64,000 nucleotides of DNA from the NCBI GenBank assembly GCA_017643395.1, contig JAEPNP010000001.1, positions 203,806 through 267,805 on the forward strand, given 5' to 3'. This DNA comes from Rhodothermales bacterium. Its GTDB lineage: Bacteria > Bacteroidota > Rhodothermia > Rhodothermales > UBA10348. The position numbers and the translations under genes are program-made. The notes below the pieces were generated by a model, which saw nothing but the letters and a program-made list of their open reading frames with translations, was not told the origin of the DNA and did no database searches. Position 1 is the first letter of the stretch. Every line of letters begins with the position of its first letter. Of the stretch, positions 8,069 to 16,870 are shown piece after piece.

Positions 8069-9082
8069 ATGAGCGTGCGGCGGTTTATGGAGCACCACTA
8101 TCGCCACTTCAACGCGGCGGCGATGGTGGATGCGGCCCAGGCCTATGTGCACCACCTGGAGGCAGGTGGCCGCATGATGGTCACGCTTGCTGGCGCCATG
8201 AGCACGGCCGAGTTGGGACTCTCCCTGGCCGACATGATCCGTAGCGGCAAGGTGCACGCCATCAGCTGCACCGGGGCCAACCTGGAAGAGGACCTGTTCA
8301 ACCTGGTCGCACATGACCACTATGTGCGCGTCCCCCACTATCGCGATCTCACAAAAGCAGACGAACAGGCCCTTCTGGAGCGCCATCTGAATCGGGTCAC
8401 CGACACCTGCATTCCCGAAGAGGAGGCCATTCGCCGCATCGAGCACGCTGTGCTGGATCTGTGGCAGAAGGCAGACCGCACCGGGGCACGGCGCTTTCCA
8501 CACGAATTCCTGTTCGAGCTTCTGCTCAGCGGCGCACTCGAGCACGCCTACCAGATTGACCCGGCCGACAGCTGGCTCATGGCTGCGGCCGAAAAGAACC
8601 TGCCTATGGTCGTCCCGGGCTGGGAGGACTCGACGCTCGGCAACATCTTCGCTGCCCACTGCATCAAGGGCGACATCGCGGATCCCCGCACGATGAAGTC
8701 GGGCATCGAATACATGATGAGTCTGGCGACCTGGTACCGGGATCAGGAGCAGCCCATCGGCTTCTTCCAGATCGGAGGCGGCATTGCGGGGGATTTTCCG
8801 ATTTGTGTGGTCCCCATGCTGGAGCAGGACCTCCAGGAAGACACGGCCCTTTGGGCGTACTTCTGCCAGATCTCGGACTCTACCACGTCCTACGGAAGCT
8901 ACTCCGGGGCCGTGCCCAATGAGAAAATCACCTGGGGCAAGCTCGCGGTCGACACGCCGTCTTTCATCGTGGAGTCGGACGCGACCATTGTGGCTCCCAT
9001 GATCTTCGCCTACATCCTCGAGTCTGACCCGGCCCTGAACTGGCAGGCCGACGGCCGGGTCGCGGCCGCATCGCGCGCATGA
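8069..9082 (+). CDS. Deoxyhypusine synthase family protein
   Basis: 337 residues, typical for the family. The NAD-binding and active-site signatures are present: GAMSTAELG early, SCTGANLEEDLFNL, FQIGGGIAGDFPI, and near the C-terminus ITWGKLAVD, whose Lys matches the catalytic lysine of eukaryotic deoxyhypusine synthase (SWGKI). Eukaryotic and archaeal members transfer an aminobutyl group from spermidine to eIF5A; bacteria lack eIF5A, and some members of this fold make homospermidine. The stop overlaps the speA start (ATGA), so the gene belongs to a putrescine-making operon. The exact reaction is inference. Confidence 0.88.
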   Translation: MSVRRFMEHHYRHFNAAAMVDAAQAYVHHLEAGGRMMVTLAGAMSTAELGLSLADMIRSGKVHAISCTGANLEEDLFNLVAHDHYVRVPHYRDLTKADEQALLERHLNRVTDTCIPEEEAIRRIEHAVLDLWQKADRTGARRFPHEFLFELLLSGALEHAYQIDPADSWLMAAAEKNLPMVVPGWEDSTLGNIFAAHCIKGDIADPRTMKSGIEYMMSLATWYRDQEQPIGFFQIGGGIAGDFPICVVPMLEQDLQEDTALWAYFCQISDSTTSYGSYSGAVPNEKITWGKLAVDTPSFIVESDATIVAPMIFAYILESDPALNWQADGRVAAASRA

Positions 9083-11076
9083 GCCCGCGGACTCCGGATA
9101 CGCTCCCCGACTGGAGCGTGAAGGACGCGGCCGAGCTCTACCATCTACCCGGGTGGAGTGATGGCTATTTCGATGTGGCCGACGACGGCCGCATGGTGGC
9201 CGATGTGCATCGCGACGGCACTCAGCGCATCGCCATTCAGGATGTCGTGGAGCGCCTGCTGGAGGATGGCCTGCGCACTCCGGTGGTCATTCGGTTCCAG
9301 GACATCATCAAGAGCCGCGTCGAACAGGTGAACGCCGCCTTCAACGCCGCGCGCGAGGAGTTCGGCTACCAGCCGGCCTACCGGGGCGTGTACCCCATCA
9401 AGGTCAACCAGCTCCACGAGGTGGTGGACGAGATCCTTGAGGCAGGCAGGCCGCACGGCATGGGCCTCGAGTGCGGGTCCAAGGCCGAGTTGGTGGCCGC
9501 CATGCCCTACCTGGATGACGAGACATTCCTCATCTGCAACGGCTACAAGGACGAGGCAATGTTCGACCTCATCCTGACCGGTCAGCAGCTGGGTCGCACC
9601 GTCATCCCGGTGATCGAGAAGTTCGACGAATTCGAGCGGCTGCTGGAGGGTGCGGCCAGGCGCGGAATCCGACCGGAATTTGGCGTCCGTATTCGCCTCA
9701 CCGCCGCCGGCTCCGGCAAATGGGCCGAGTCAGGCGGCGACCTCTCCAAGTTCGGTGTTTCGATTCCGGAGCTGCTGCGCATCCTAGATCGGCTGCGGCG
9801 CGATGGGCTCGAAGCCGGGTTCTCCCTCCTGCACTTCCATCTGGGTAGCCAGATTTCGCGCATCCAGTCGCTGCGGGCCGGAATCAAGGAGATCACCCGC
9901 ATCTACACGCTGCTCGCGGCCCGCGGTCTGTCCATCCGTTTTCTGGATGTCGGGGGCGGACTCGGCGTGAACTATGAGGCCGAAAGCGGCGCCTCGAAAG
10001 AGGGCATGAACTACTCCCTTCAGGAGTATGCCAACGCGGTCGTCTCCATCGTGCAGGAGATTTGCCGCGCTGAGGACGTAGCGCCGCCGGTTCTGATCAG
10101 CGAGAGTGGTCGGGCCCTTGCGGCACACCACTCGGTGCTTGTGGTCGATGTGCTCTCCGCCTATCGCAAGGACGTCGCTCGAGAGGACGTATCCCCGGGC
10201 GATGCGGCCCACCCCGCCGTGAAGGCACTTGCCGAGACGCTGGCCTGGGTGCAGGACAACATGCTGAAACCCGGCGAACTGCTGGAGGCCTTCCACGACG
10301 CCGCGGCCAAGCGGCAGGAAACCGAAACCCTGTTCGGCTTTGGATACCTGCCCCTGGAGCAAAAGGGACTGGCCGAGGAACTCTACTGGACGGTGTGCGC
10401 GGAGATCATCCGGTGCGTTCATGCGGCGGGCGCCGAATGGGTGCCGGCGGAGCTGGAGGCATTGGATCAACGCCTGGTCGACCAGTATCTCTGCGACTTT
10501 TCCGTATTCCAGTCCATCCTGGATCACTGGGCCTTCGGGCAGCGCTTCCCGATCATGCCGCTGACCCGGCTGGATGAAGCACCCACTCGGCGTGGGGTGC
10601 TGGTGGACCTGACCTGTGATTCGGACGGCAAGGTGTCGCGCTACGTGACCTCACACGACGACAAACGCTTCCTGCATCTGCATCCGCTCAAGGAGGACGA
10701 ACCGTATCGTCTGGGCTTCTTCCTGATGGGCGCGTACCAGGACATCATGGGCGACATGCACAATCTGTTCGGCAGGGTGGCGGAGGTGCACGTGTACGCG
10801 GACTCCGACGAGCCGCAAGGCTTCTACATAGAGAAGGCCATCCCGGGCACCACGGTGCAGCAGATGCTGGCCCTGGTTCAGTACTTCCCGGAGGACCTTC
10901 GGAAGCGCCTGGAGAAGATGATGATGCGGGAGGTGCGACGAGGCCGGCTCCGCCGGGTGGAAGCGGTGCGGCTCCTGGCTCAGTACGAGGCGATGTTCGC
11001 AGACAGCACCTATCTGGATCCGGCAGCGGCCGGGGCACGCCGGGAGCTCGACCCTGTAGCGGAGGCTGCGCAATGA
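9079..11076 (+). CDS. speA: Biosynthetic arginine decarboxylase
   Basis: 665 residues, the length of SpeA-type PLP fold III decarboxylases. The PLP lysine is in GVYPIKVNQ; LLHFHLGSQ and FLDVGGGLGVNYE are the next conserved blocks, and the late VDLTCDSDGKV carries the substrate-binding Asp/Cys motif. It converts arginine to agmatine in the cytoplasm, the first step of the route completed by the two following genes. It overlaps both neighbours by four bases (ATGA), showing a tight operon. Confidence 0.96.
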   Translation: MSPRTPDTLPDWSVKDAAELYHLPGWSDGYFDVADDGRMVADVHRDGTQRIAIQDVVERLLEDGLRTPVVIRFQDIIKSRVEQVNAAFNAAREEFGYQPAYRGVYPIKVNQLHEVVDEILEAGRPHGMGLECGSKAELVAAMPYLDDETFLICNGYKDEAMFDLILTGQQLGRTVIPVIEKFDEFERLLEGAARRGIRPEFGVRIRLTAAGSGKWAESGGDLSKFGVSIPELLRILDRLRRDGLEAGFSLLHFHLGSQISRIQSLRAGIKEITRIYTLLAARGLSIRFLDVGGGLGVNYEAESGASKEGMNYSLQEYANAVVSIVQEICRAEDVAPPVLISESGRALAAHHSVLVVDVLSAYRKDVAREDVSPGDAAHPAVKALAETLAWVQDNMLKPGELLEAFHDAAAKRQETETLFGFGYLPLEQKGLAEELYWTVCAEIIRCVHAAGAEWVPAELEALDQRLVDQYLCDFSVFQSILDHWAFGQRFPIMPLTRLDEAPTRRGVLVDLTCDSDGKVSRYVTSHDDKRFLHLHPLKEDEPYRLGFFLMGAYQDIMGDMHNLFGRVAEVHVYADSDEPQGFYIEKAIPGTTVQQMLALVQYFPEDLRKRLEKMMMREVRRGRLRRVEAVRLLAQYEAMFADSTYLDPAAAGARRELDPVAEAAQ

Positions 11077-11960
11077 GCATAGTCCGCATCGGCCTTGTAC
11101 AGCTCCAGATGAGCGACGACGTAGAGGCCAATCTGGATCAGGCGGAGGCGCTGACGCGTCAGGCTGCAGAGGCCGGCGCGCAGGTAGTTTGCCTGCCGGA
11201 GCTGTTTGCGAGCCGCTACTTCTGTCAGACCGAGGACCCCGAATACTTCAAGCTTGCGGAGCCGGTGCCGGGCCCGACTACGGATCGGTTTGAGCGCATC
11301 GCGGCGGAATTCGATGTCACGATGGTACTGAGTCTGTTTGAGGCGCGGGCGCCTGGACTCTACCACAATACCGCTGCGGTCGTGGACGGCAGGGCGGGCT
11401 ATCTCGGCAAGTATCGCAAGATGCATATCCCCGACGACCCCCGGTACTACGAGAAGTACTACTTCACTCCCGGGGACCTCGGCTATCGCGTGTTCGATAC
11501 CCGACACGGTCGCATCGGCGTGCTCATCTGCTGGGACCAGTGGTATCCGGAGGCCGCCCGTCTCACGGCGCTGCAGGGCGCGGATATCCTGTTCTACCCG
11601 ACCGCAATCGGCTGGCATCCTGACGAACGGGATTCTCACGGCGCGCAGCAACACGGCGCCTGGGAGGTGATTCAGCGCTCGCATGCCGTGGCCAACGGCT
11701 GTTTCGTGGCCGCTGTGAACCGCACTGGCTTCGAGCCGGACCCGACCGCCCCTGCGGAGGGCATCCAGTTCTGGGGCCAGTCGTTTCTGGCGGGTCCGGA
11801 CGGATCCATTGTGGAGAAGCTGCCCGTCGACGAGCCGTCGGTTCGTGTGGTCGAGATTGACCGAGGGCGAATTGCCGAGCAGCGACACGGCTGGCCCTTT
11901 CTGCGGGATCGCCGCATCGACAGTTATTCGCCACTGAATCGTCGCTTCCTGGATGACTGA
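11073..11960 (+). CDS. aguB: N-carbamoylputrescine amidase
   Basis: 295 residues, a carbon-nitrogen hydrolase (nitrilase superfamily). The catalytic triad is visible: Glu in CLPELFASRYF, Lys in GKYRKMHIPDDP, Cys in GVLICWDQWYPEAAR. The FASRYF and HIPDDP contexts are those of N-carbamoylputrescine amidase, which releases putrescine, CO2 and ammonia. It sits between speA and aguA, overlapping aguA by 8 bp, which supports the assignment. Confidence 0.95.
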   Translation: MSIVRIGLVQLQMSDDVEANLDQAEALTRQAAEAGAQVVCLPELFASRYFCQTEDPEYFKLAEPVPGPTTDRFERIAAEFDVTMVLSLFEARAPGLYHNTAAVVDGRAGYLGKYRKMHIPDDPRYYEKYYFTPGDLGYRVFDTRHGRIGVLICWDQWYPEAARLTALQGADILFYPTAIGWHPDERDSHGAQQHGAWEVIQRSHAVANGCFVAAVNRTGFEPDPTAPAEGIQFWGQSFLAGPDGSIVEKLPVDEPSVRVVEIDRGRIAEQRHGWPFLRDRRIDSYSPLNRRFLDD

Positions 11961-12969
11961 GTCCCGTTTCCGCATGCCGGCGGAATGGGAGCCGCAGCAG
12001 GCGGTGTGGGTGTCCTGGCCCCACAACCGTGAAACCTGGCCCGGCGCGTTCGCCTGGGTCGAGCCGGCTTTCGCGGCAATCGTAGACGCCCTGAGCTCCG
12101 GGCAGACCGTGCATGTCAACGTGCTCGGCGGTGACCATGAGCGTCACGTGCGCGGGTTGTTGCGGCCGTCGGAGAACGTGGTCTTTCACCACATTCCGAC
12201 CAACGACGCCTGGTGCCGCGACCACGGCGCCACCCTGGTGTATGGGACCGACGGGCTGGTGGCCATCGACTTCGACTACAACGCGTGGGGCGGCAAATAT
12301 CCGCCGTTTGACCTGGACGCTGCCGTGGCCGGGCGGATGGCTGAGGCGCTTGGGGTGCCCGTGCACAAGGCCGGCCTCACCCTCGAAGGGGGCGCCATCG
12401 ACGTGAACGGCTCGGGCGTTCTGTTGACCACGGAATCCTGCGTATTGAACCGCAACCGCAACCCGGGCCTTACCCGGGCCGAGGCCGAAGCCAGGCTGAA
12501 TGCGCTGCTTGGCACTGAGACCGTGCTCTGGGTGGAAGGCCACATCGAGGGCGACGACACCGACGGGCACATCGACAACCTGGCCCGTTTCGTCTCTCCG
12601 AGGGACATCGTCATGAGCGTTCCCGGGACGAATCCCGACCCTGCACACGCGCATTTGGAACAGGCTTTTGTCTCGCTCCGGGAGCAGGCCGCCGAACATG
12701 GGCTACGTGTCCATCGGCTGCCACTTCCTGCCCCGACCTGGCACACTACGGAGAACGGCGAGCGCTATCGGCTTCCGGCCTCCTATGCCAATTTCCTGAT
12801 CAGCAATGAGAGCGTGCTGATCCCCGCGTATGGAGGATCGTCGGACGCGCAGGCGGCCCAGATTCTGGCGCCATTTTTCCCGGACCGGGAGGTTGTACTT
12901 CTGGACTGCCGGCCGCTGGTCTGGGGCCTCGGCGCCATTCACTGTCTGACGCAGCAGGTGCCCGCGTAG
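11953..12969 (+). CDS. aguA: Agmatine deiminase
   Basis: 338 residues, a peptidyl-arginine-deiminase-fold enzyme that turns agmatine into N-carbamoylputrescine. Diagnostic blocks are MPAEWEPQQAVWVSWPHN, DAWCRDHG, LEGGAIDVNGSGVLLTT, GHIEGDDTDGHIDN and the terminal GLGAIHCLTQQ with the nucleophilic Cys (the usual GGGNIHC is varied here). It ends the operon. With SpeA and AguB it gives a complete arginine-to-putrescine route. Confidence 0.95.
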   Translation: MTESRFRMPAEWEPQQAVWVSWPHNRETWPGAFAWVEPAFAAIVDALSSGQTVHVNVLGGDHERHVRGLLRPSENVVFHHIPTNDAWCRDHGATLVYGTDGLVAIDFDYNAWGGKYPPFDLDAAVAGRMAEALGVPVHKAGLTLEGGAIDVNGSGVLLTTESCVLNRNRNPGLTRAEAEARLNALLGTETVLWVEGHIEGDDTDGHIDNLARFVSPRDIVMSVPGTNPDPAHAHLEQAFVSLREQAAEHGLRVHRLPLPAPTWHTTENGERYRLPASYANFLISNESVLIPAYGGSSDAQAAQILAPFFPDREVVLLDCRPLVWGLGAIHCLTQQVPA

Positions 12970-13021
12970 GACCCTCTCCGGCCGGCGTGCCGTTTATCGA
13001 GCCCAACCAGGCTGGCGAGAC

Positions 13022-14623
13022 GTGCGGCTTCGCGGACAACTGACTCTTCTCATCATGGCGGCCCTGCTGCTGCCACTTGCCCTGCTGCTCGGCGCTGTCC
13101 GGGTTGAGGTGCGCGGCCAACTCACCGATGAGTATCGCGATCGCGTACGCTCGCTCGTGGAGACGGCCGAATCCCGCCTCGAAGGTGAACGGCGCCTGCT
13201 GTTGGCAGCCGCTGAGTCGGCTGCACAAGACCTTGCGACGCAGCCGGGACTCGTGCGCTTCCTGCGCGGAGACAGTGCCTGGCTGTCGGCGGTGCCCGGC
13301 TTGCTGGACCGGACTGCGGCACGCACCGGCATGAACCGGCTGCAGGTGCGGCTCGATGAGGGCCGGGTCCTGGGCGATGAGGTCCTGCCGCATCCCGAAG
13401 CAGGCACCGATCCTCAGTTTTTTGTGACGGAGGAAGGAACGTGGCTGGTGGTAGCCACACCCGCGGAGCTGGCTGATCGAGGTACCGCGTTGATCGGCGC
13501 GCGTAAGGTGGGCTCCGACTTCTGGCGCTCGCTTGCTCCCGACTCGATGCTCGTCGCGGGCCTCATCAGTCAGAATCTGCTGAGAGCCGGCGAGTCCCGT
13601 TCAGGTCTGTCGGCGGAGATGGCTGTGCGCGTCTCCGATGGGGAGCGCTGGCGGGACGGCGTGGTCCGCATCACGCACAGCCTCGGTCCGCTGGATCAGG
13701 TACTCGGAGCGCTGGACCGGTGGCTGTTGCTGGCGCTGTTGGTCGTCGCCGTCAGCGCCGTTGGTATATCGTGGTGGGCATCCCATCGGTTCACCCGGCC
13801 GATTCGCGAGCTGCGGGAAACGTACAGCCGCACCAATCTCGACAGCACGACTTCCGCGCCCAGATTCCTGGCGCAGCGCCGCGACGAAATTGGCGGGCTC
13901 AGCCGATCTCTGGAAGGCATGTTGAGGCGATTTCGCGGGCAGGCCTCCCGGCTGCGGCAAACAGAGCGGCGCGCCGCCCTGGGCGACTTTGCCCGACAGG
14001 CCAATCACGACATCAAGAACGGCCTCACCCCGGTGCGCAATGTCATGCGCCATCTGGACGAAGTCTCGAACGACCCCGCGGAGCTGGGTCGTGTGTTTGC
14101 CGATCGCCGGTCCACGCTGGAGTCCGGCATGGACTATTTACAGTCACTGGCGACGGCATATGCTCGACTCGCCGCCAGTCCTCGGCTGGAGTCCGTCAAT
14201 CTTTCGGCGGAGGTGCGGGGGATTGTTGCCGCCTTGGCTGACGATCGGGTGCACTGTGCTGCTTCGGGAGAGATCCGGGCCAATGTGGACCGCCTGGCGC
14301 TGAGGCGCGTCCTGGAGAATCTGATCGCGAACGGGCTGGACAGCTTGCCCGAGGGCGGTGGCAGCGTGCAGGTTCGGGCGGCATCCGATCATGGGAAAGC
14401 GGTTCTGGAGGTCCGCGACACCGGCAGCGGCATGCCCGAGGAGGTGCGCGCGCGGGTCTTTGAGGACTTCTTTACTACCAAGTCCACCGGAGCCGGACTG
14501 GGCCTCTCCATTGTCCGGCGTCTCGTGTCTGATATGGACGGTTCGATTGACGTAGACTCCACCCCCGGAGAAGGGACCTGCTTCGTGATCCAACTCCCCC
14601 TCGCTTCCGCCCATCGCGACTGA
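13022..14623 (+). CDS. Membrane sensor histidine kinase, NtrB/NtrY-like
   Basis: 533 residues from a GTG start. One membrane helix (about 5-27), a periplasmic sensor region (about 30-230), a second helix (about 235-255, LLLALLVVAVSAVGISWWA), a HAMP linker, then a HisKA-type domain with the His in QANHDIKNGLTPVRNVM and a HATPase domain (ENLIANGLDSLPEGG, DTGSGMPEEV, FFTTKSTGAGLGLSI). HDIKNxLTP is the NtrB/NtrY/AtoS style that feeds sigma-54 activators, and such an activator gene begins 1 bp after this stop. The signal is unknown. Confidence 0.9.
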   Translation: MRLRGQLTLLIMAALLLPLALLLGAVRVEVRGQLTDEYRDRVRSLVETAESRLEGERRLLLAAAESAAQDLATQPGLVRFLRGDSAWLSAVPGLLDRTAARTGMNRLQVRLDEGRVLGDEVLPHPEAGTDPQFFVTEEGTWLVVATPAELADRGTALIGARKVGSDFWRSLAPDSMLVAGLISQNLLRAGESRSGLSAEMAVRVSDGERWRDGVVRITHSLGPLDQVLGALDRWLLLALLVVAVSAVGISWWASHRFTRPIRELRETYSRTNLDSTTSAPRFLAQRRDEIGGLSRSLEGMLRRFRGQASRLRQTERRAALGDFARQANHDIKNGLTPVRNVMRHLDEVSNDPAELGRVFADRRSTLESGMDYLQSLATAYARLAASPRLESVNLSAEVRGIVAALADDRVHCAASGEIRANVDRLALRRVLENLIANGLDSLPEGGGSVQVRAASDHGKAVLEVRDTGSGMPEEVRARVFEDFFTTKSTGAGLGLSIVRRLVSDMDGSIDVDSTPGEGTCFVIQLPLASAHRD

Positions 14624-14624
14624 C

Positions 14625-15959
14625 ATGGCGCACATCCTGATTGTCGACGACGTGGCCGCTCTGGCGGAGCAGTACGCATATGATCTGCGGCGTCTGGCGG
14701 ACCACGAGACCACCGTGGCAACATCCGGCGCGGAAGCACTGGAGCAGGTCGCGGAGGTGCCGGCGGACTGCATCATCCTGGACCTGGAAATGCCGGGCAT
14801 GGACGGCTTCGCCGTGCTTCGTGCGCTCGAGGAGGCCGGGGTTTCGATTCCTGTGATCGTGTACACCGGAACCGGTGACTTCGACCGCTGCATGCGCGCC
14901 GTTCGGCTGGGAGCGTTCAGCTTCATCGACAAGTCCGAGCCCATGCAACGCGTGGTGCGCGAGGTCGAAATGGCTCTCGAACACGGCAGCCTCAGGGAAG
15001 AGGTCGCCACCTTGCGGGCTCGGCTGCGCGGTCCCGAGCTGCTGGGCACCTCCGCCGTCATGCAGACCCTGCGCGATCAGATCGCGCGCCTCGCACCCAT
15101 TCCCAGCAGCGTGCTGATTCTGGGCGAGAGCGGTTCCGGCAAGGAGTTGGTGGCTCGTGCCCTGCATGAGCAGTCGGACCGGGACGGTCCCTTTGTGGCG
15201 ATCAACGCGGGTGCACTCCCGGACTCGCTGGTCGAAAGCGAGCTGTTCGGACACGAGCGTGGCGCCTTTACCGGCGCGGACAAGGTCCACCGCGGGGCCT
15301 TTGAGCGGGCGGCAGGAGGCACCCTGTTTCTGGACGAAATCGGGGAGCTGGAATCCGGCATACAGGCACGCCTTCTCCGAGCCCTCGAGGCTCGGGAAGT
15401 CACACGCCTCGGAGGCGAAAAGCCGATTTCAGTCACCGCGCGCGTGGTGGCTGCGACCCACCGGGACCTCGACCAGGATGCTCAAGACGGCCGCTTCCGC
15501 ACCGACCTGCTGTACCGTTTGAACACCCACGTCCTGCGCGTGCCGCCTCTGCGGGATCGGAAGAGCGACATTCCGGAGTTGGCCGCGGCCTTGCTCGGCG
15601 GGATCTGCAAAAGTTTCGGCATGAAGGCGCGACGGCTTTCGGACGATGCGCTCGCGGCCCTCATGAACGCCGAGTGGCGCCGAAACAACGTGCGTGAACT
15701 GCGCACCGTGCTCGAACGCATGGTCATCGCGTCGGACGATGCCGTGATCGATGTGGACGCCCTTCCCGCGGAGTTCGAAGTCCCGGTCTCAGGCGGATCG
15801 TCCTTTGCAGAGCAGAAGGTCGAGGCCGAACGGGGCATTGTCCTGCGCGCGCTGGAAGCCCACGACTGGCGCATTACGGAGACCGCGGCCTCGCTGGGCC
15901 TGGCCGACCACGCGAGCCTGCTGAAGATCATGCGCCGGCTGGGAATCCAGCGGGGGTAG
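14625..15959 (+). CDS. Sigma-54-dependent response regulator, NtrC family
   Basis: 444 residues: receiver (1-120; DD in IVDDVA, phospho-Asp in IILDLEMPG, Lys in FIDKSEP), AAA+ domain (about 135-365; Walker A GESGSGKE, the sigma-54 contact loop GAFTGADKVH, Walker B GTLFLDEIGEL, arginine finger region LLYRLNTH) and a C-terminal Fis-type helix-turn-helix (ETAASLGLADHASLLKIMRRLGI). It should activate sigma-54 promoters when phosphorylated by the adjacent kinase. Directly downstream is a long GC-rich noncoding stretch. Confidence 0.95.
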   Translation: MAHILIVDDVAALAEQYAYDLRRLADHETTVATSGAEALEQVAEVPADCIILDLEMPGMDGFAVLRALEEAGVSIPVIVYTGTGDFDRCMRAVRLGAFSFIDKSEPMQRVVREVEMALEHGSLREEVATLRARLRGPELLGTSAVMQTLRDQIARLAPIPSSVLILGESGSGKELVARALHEQSDRDGPFVAINAGALPDSLVESELFGHERGAFTGADKVHRGAFERAAGGTLFLDEIGELESGIQARLLRALEAREVTRLGGEKPISVTARVVAATHRDLDQDAQDGRFRTDLLYRLNTHVLRVPPLRDRKSDIPELAAALLGGICKSFGMKARRLSDDALAALMNAEWRRNNVRELRTVLERMVIASDDAVIDVDALPAEFEVPVSGGSSFAEQKVEAERGIVLRALEAHDWRITETAASLGLADHASLLKIMRRLGIQRG

Positions 15960-16200
15960 GGGGGGGGGGGCGCGGCGGGCTCGGCGCGGCCTTGGCGCGG
16001 CGGTGGGCTCGGCCCGGCCGGCGGGGCGGTGGGCTCGGCGCGGGCGGTGGCGGTCGGCCCGGGCGGCAGCGCGACTCGGCGGCGCGGCCCCGCGGCGCGG
16101 CCCGGCGGCGCGGCGGCGGCATCCCGCGGCGCGGCGCGGCGGGGCGCTCGGCGCGGCCTTGGCGCGGCGGTGCGGGGCGGCGGCACCCCTCGGCGGCCAG
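15960..16200. repeat. Low-complexity G/C-rich spacer
   Basis: About 240 bp made almost only of GGCGCGG-type words, starting with a run of ten G just after the activator stop. No credible start/stop structure or protein family is seen. It is the first part of a 910-bp gene-free stretch; similar GC-rich filler flanks the repeat array at 47 kb. Confidence 0.7.
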
Positions 16201-16204
16201 CAAA

Positions 16205-16350
16205 AAGCCCCGAAAGTGGAATCACGCCCCCGCATCCCACAAAAGACCCCTCGGCGAGGCCGCCGATGTGGAATACGGCCGCTGATTGCATGTCGGGGCC
16301 CGAGCATCGGGGTCCGATGTGGAATCAGGGCCCCCGATTACACCTGCACC
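16205..16350 (+). repeat. Array of three GTGGAAT palindromic boxes, 51-52 bp period
   Basis: GTGGAAT begins at 16216, 16268 and 16319. The third box reads GATGTGGAAT-N9-ATTACACC, an imperfect inverted repeat. It closely matches boxes in the 47.4-48.05 kb array in sequence and spacing, so the two regions hold the same repeat family. No coding potential is evident. Confidence 0.65.
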
Positions 16351-16477
16351 CGAGGCGGCCAGCGGCTCGGGCGTCCCGCGGCGGCGCAGCGGCACGGGCA
16401 TCCCGCGGCACCCGCAGCGGCGGCACCCGCAGCGGCCGCACCCCGCGGCGGGGTAGCGACTGCGCGCTTCCGGCTCC

Positions 16478-16630
16478 AATAGGTTCACAAACACCCCCGG
16501 ATGCAACCTTAGTAGCGGTTTCGAGCCCAAATAGGTTTAAAAACACCCCCGATGGAACCTTAGCAGCGGATTCGAGCGCAAATAGGTTCAAAAACCCCTC
16601 CGGATGAAACCTTAGCGACAAATCGAACCC
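16478..16630 (+). repeat. Array of three AGGTT...AACCT palindromic boxes, 51-52 bp period
   Basis: Units start with AATAGGTT at 16478, 16530 and 16581, and each reads AGGTT-(about 19 nt with a C5-6 run)-AACCT, then TTAGnAGCGG. The core AAACACCCCCGGAT is shared with boxes at 47.5 kb (AAACACCCCCGGGAT). Arms and period are conserved better than the intervening bases. Confidence 0.7.
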
Positions 16631-16675
16631 CGGGGCGGCCGCTCGCGCCGGAATCGCGGCCGGCGCCGGTGCCCC

Positions 16676-16725
16676 GTGTCCAGGCGGACACGTGACGCCT
16701 CCCGCGCTCGTGTCCCAACGGACAC
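16676..16725. repeat. Two GTGTCC/GGACAC hairpins
   Basis: GTGTCC-AGGC-GGACAC at 16676-16691 and GTGTCC-CAAC-GGACAC at 16710-16725: identical 6-bp arms, different loops, 34 bp apart. They lie about 150-195 bp upstream of the TPR lipoprotein gene. They could be regulator sites or hairpins; no T-run follows. Confidence 0.55.
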
Positions 16726-16870
16726 AGCGCGCCCGCGCGGTCCGCAGGCAAAAGACCCCTAACCCACTGCCGCCCAATCGCTTACAAACCCCATCGCCCG
16801 TACCTGGCATGCCTTGGCATCGCGCTTGGGTGGGCATTGCACGGCACTCGCAACCAAGACCTTCGAGACC

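Noticed and set aside
16205..16630. CRISPR-like reading of the periodic arrays
   Set aside because: Repeats are diverged rather than identical, spacers are not unique protospacer-like sequences, and there are no cas genes in the window.
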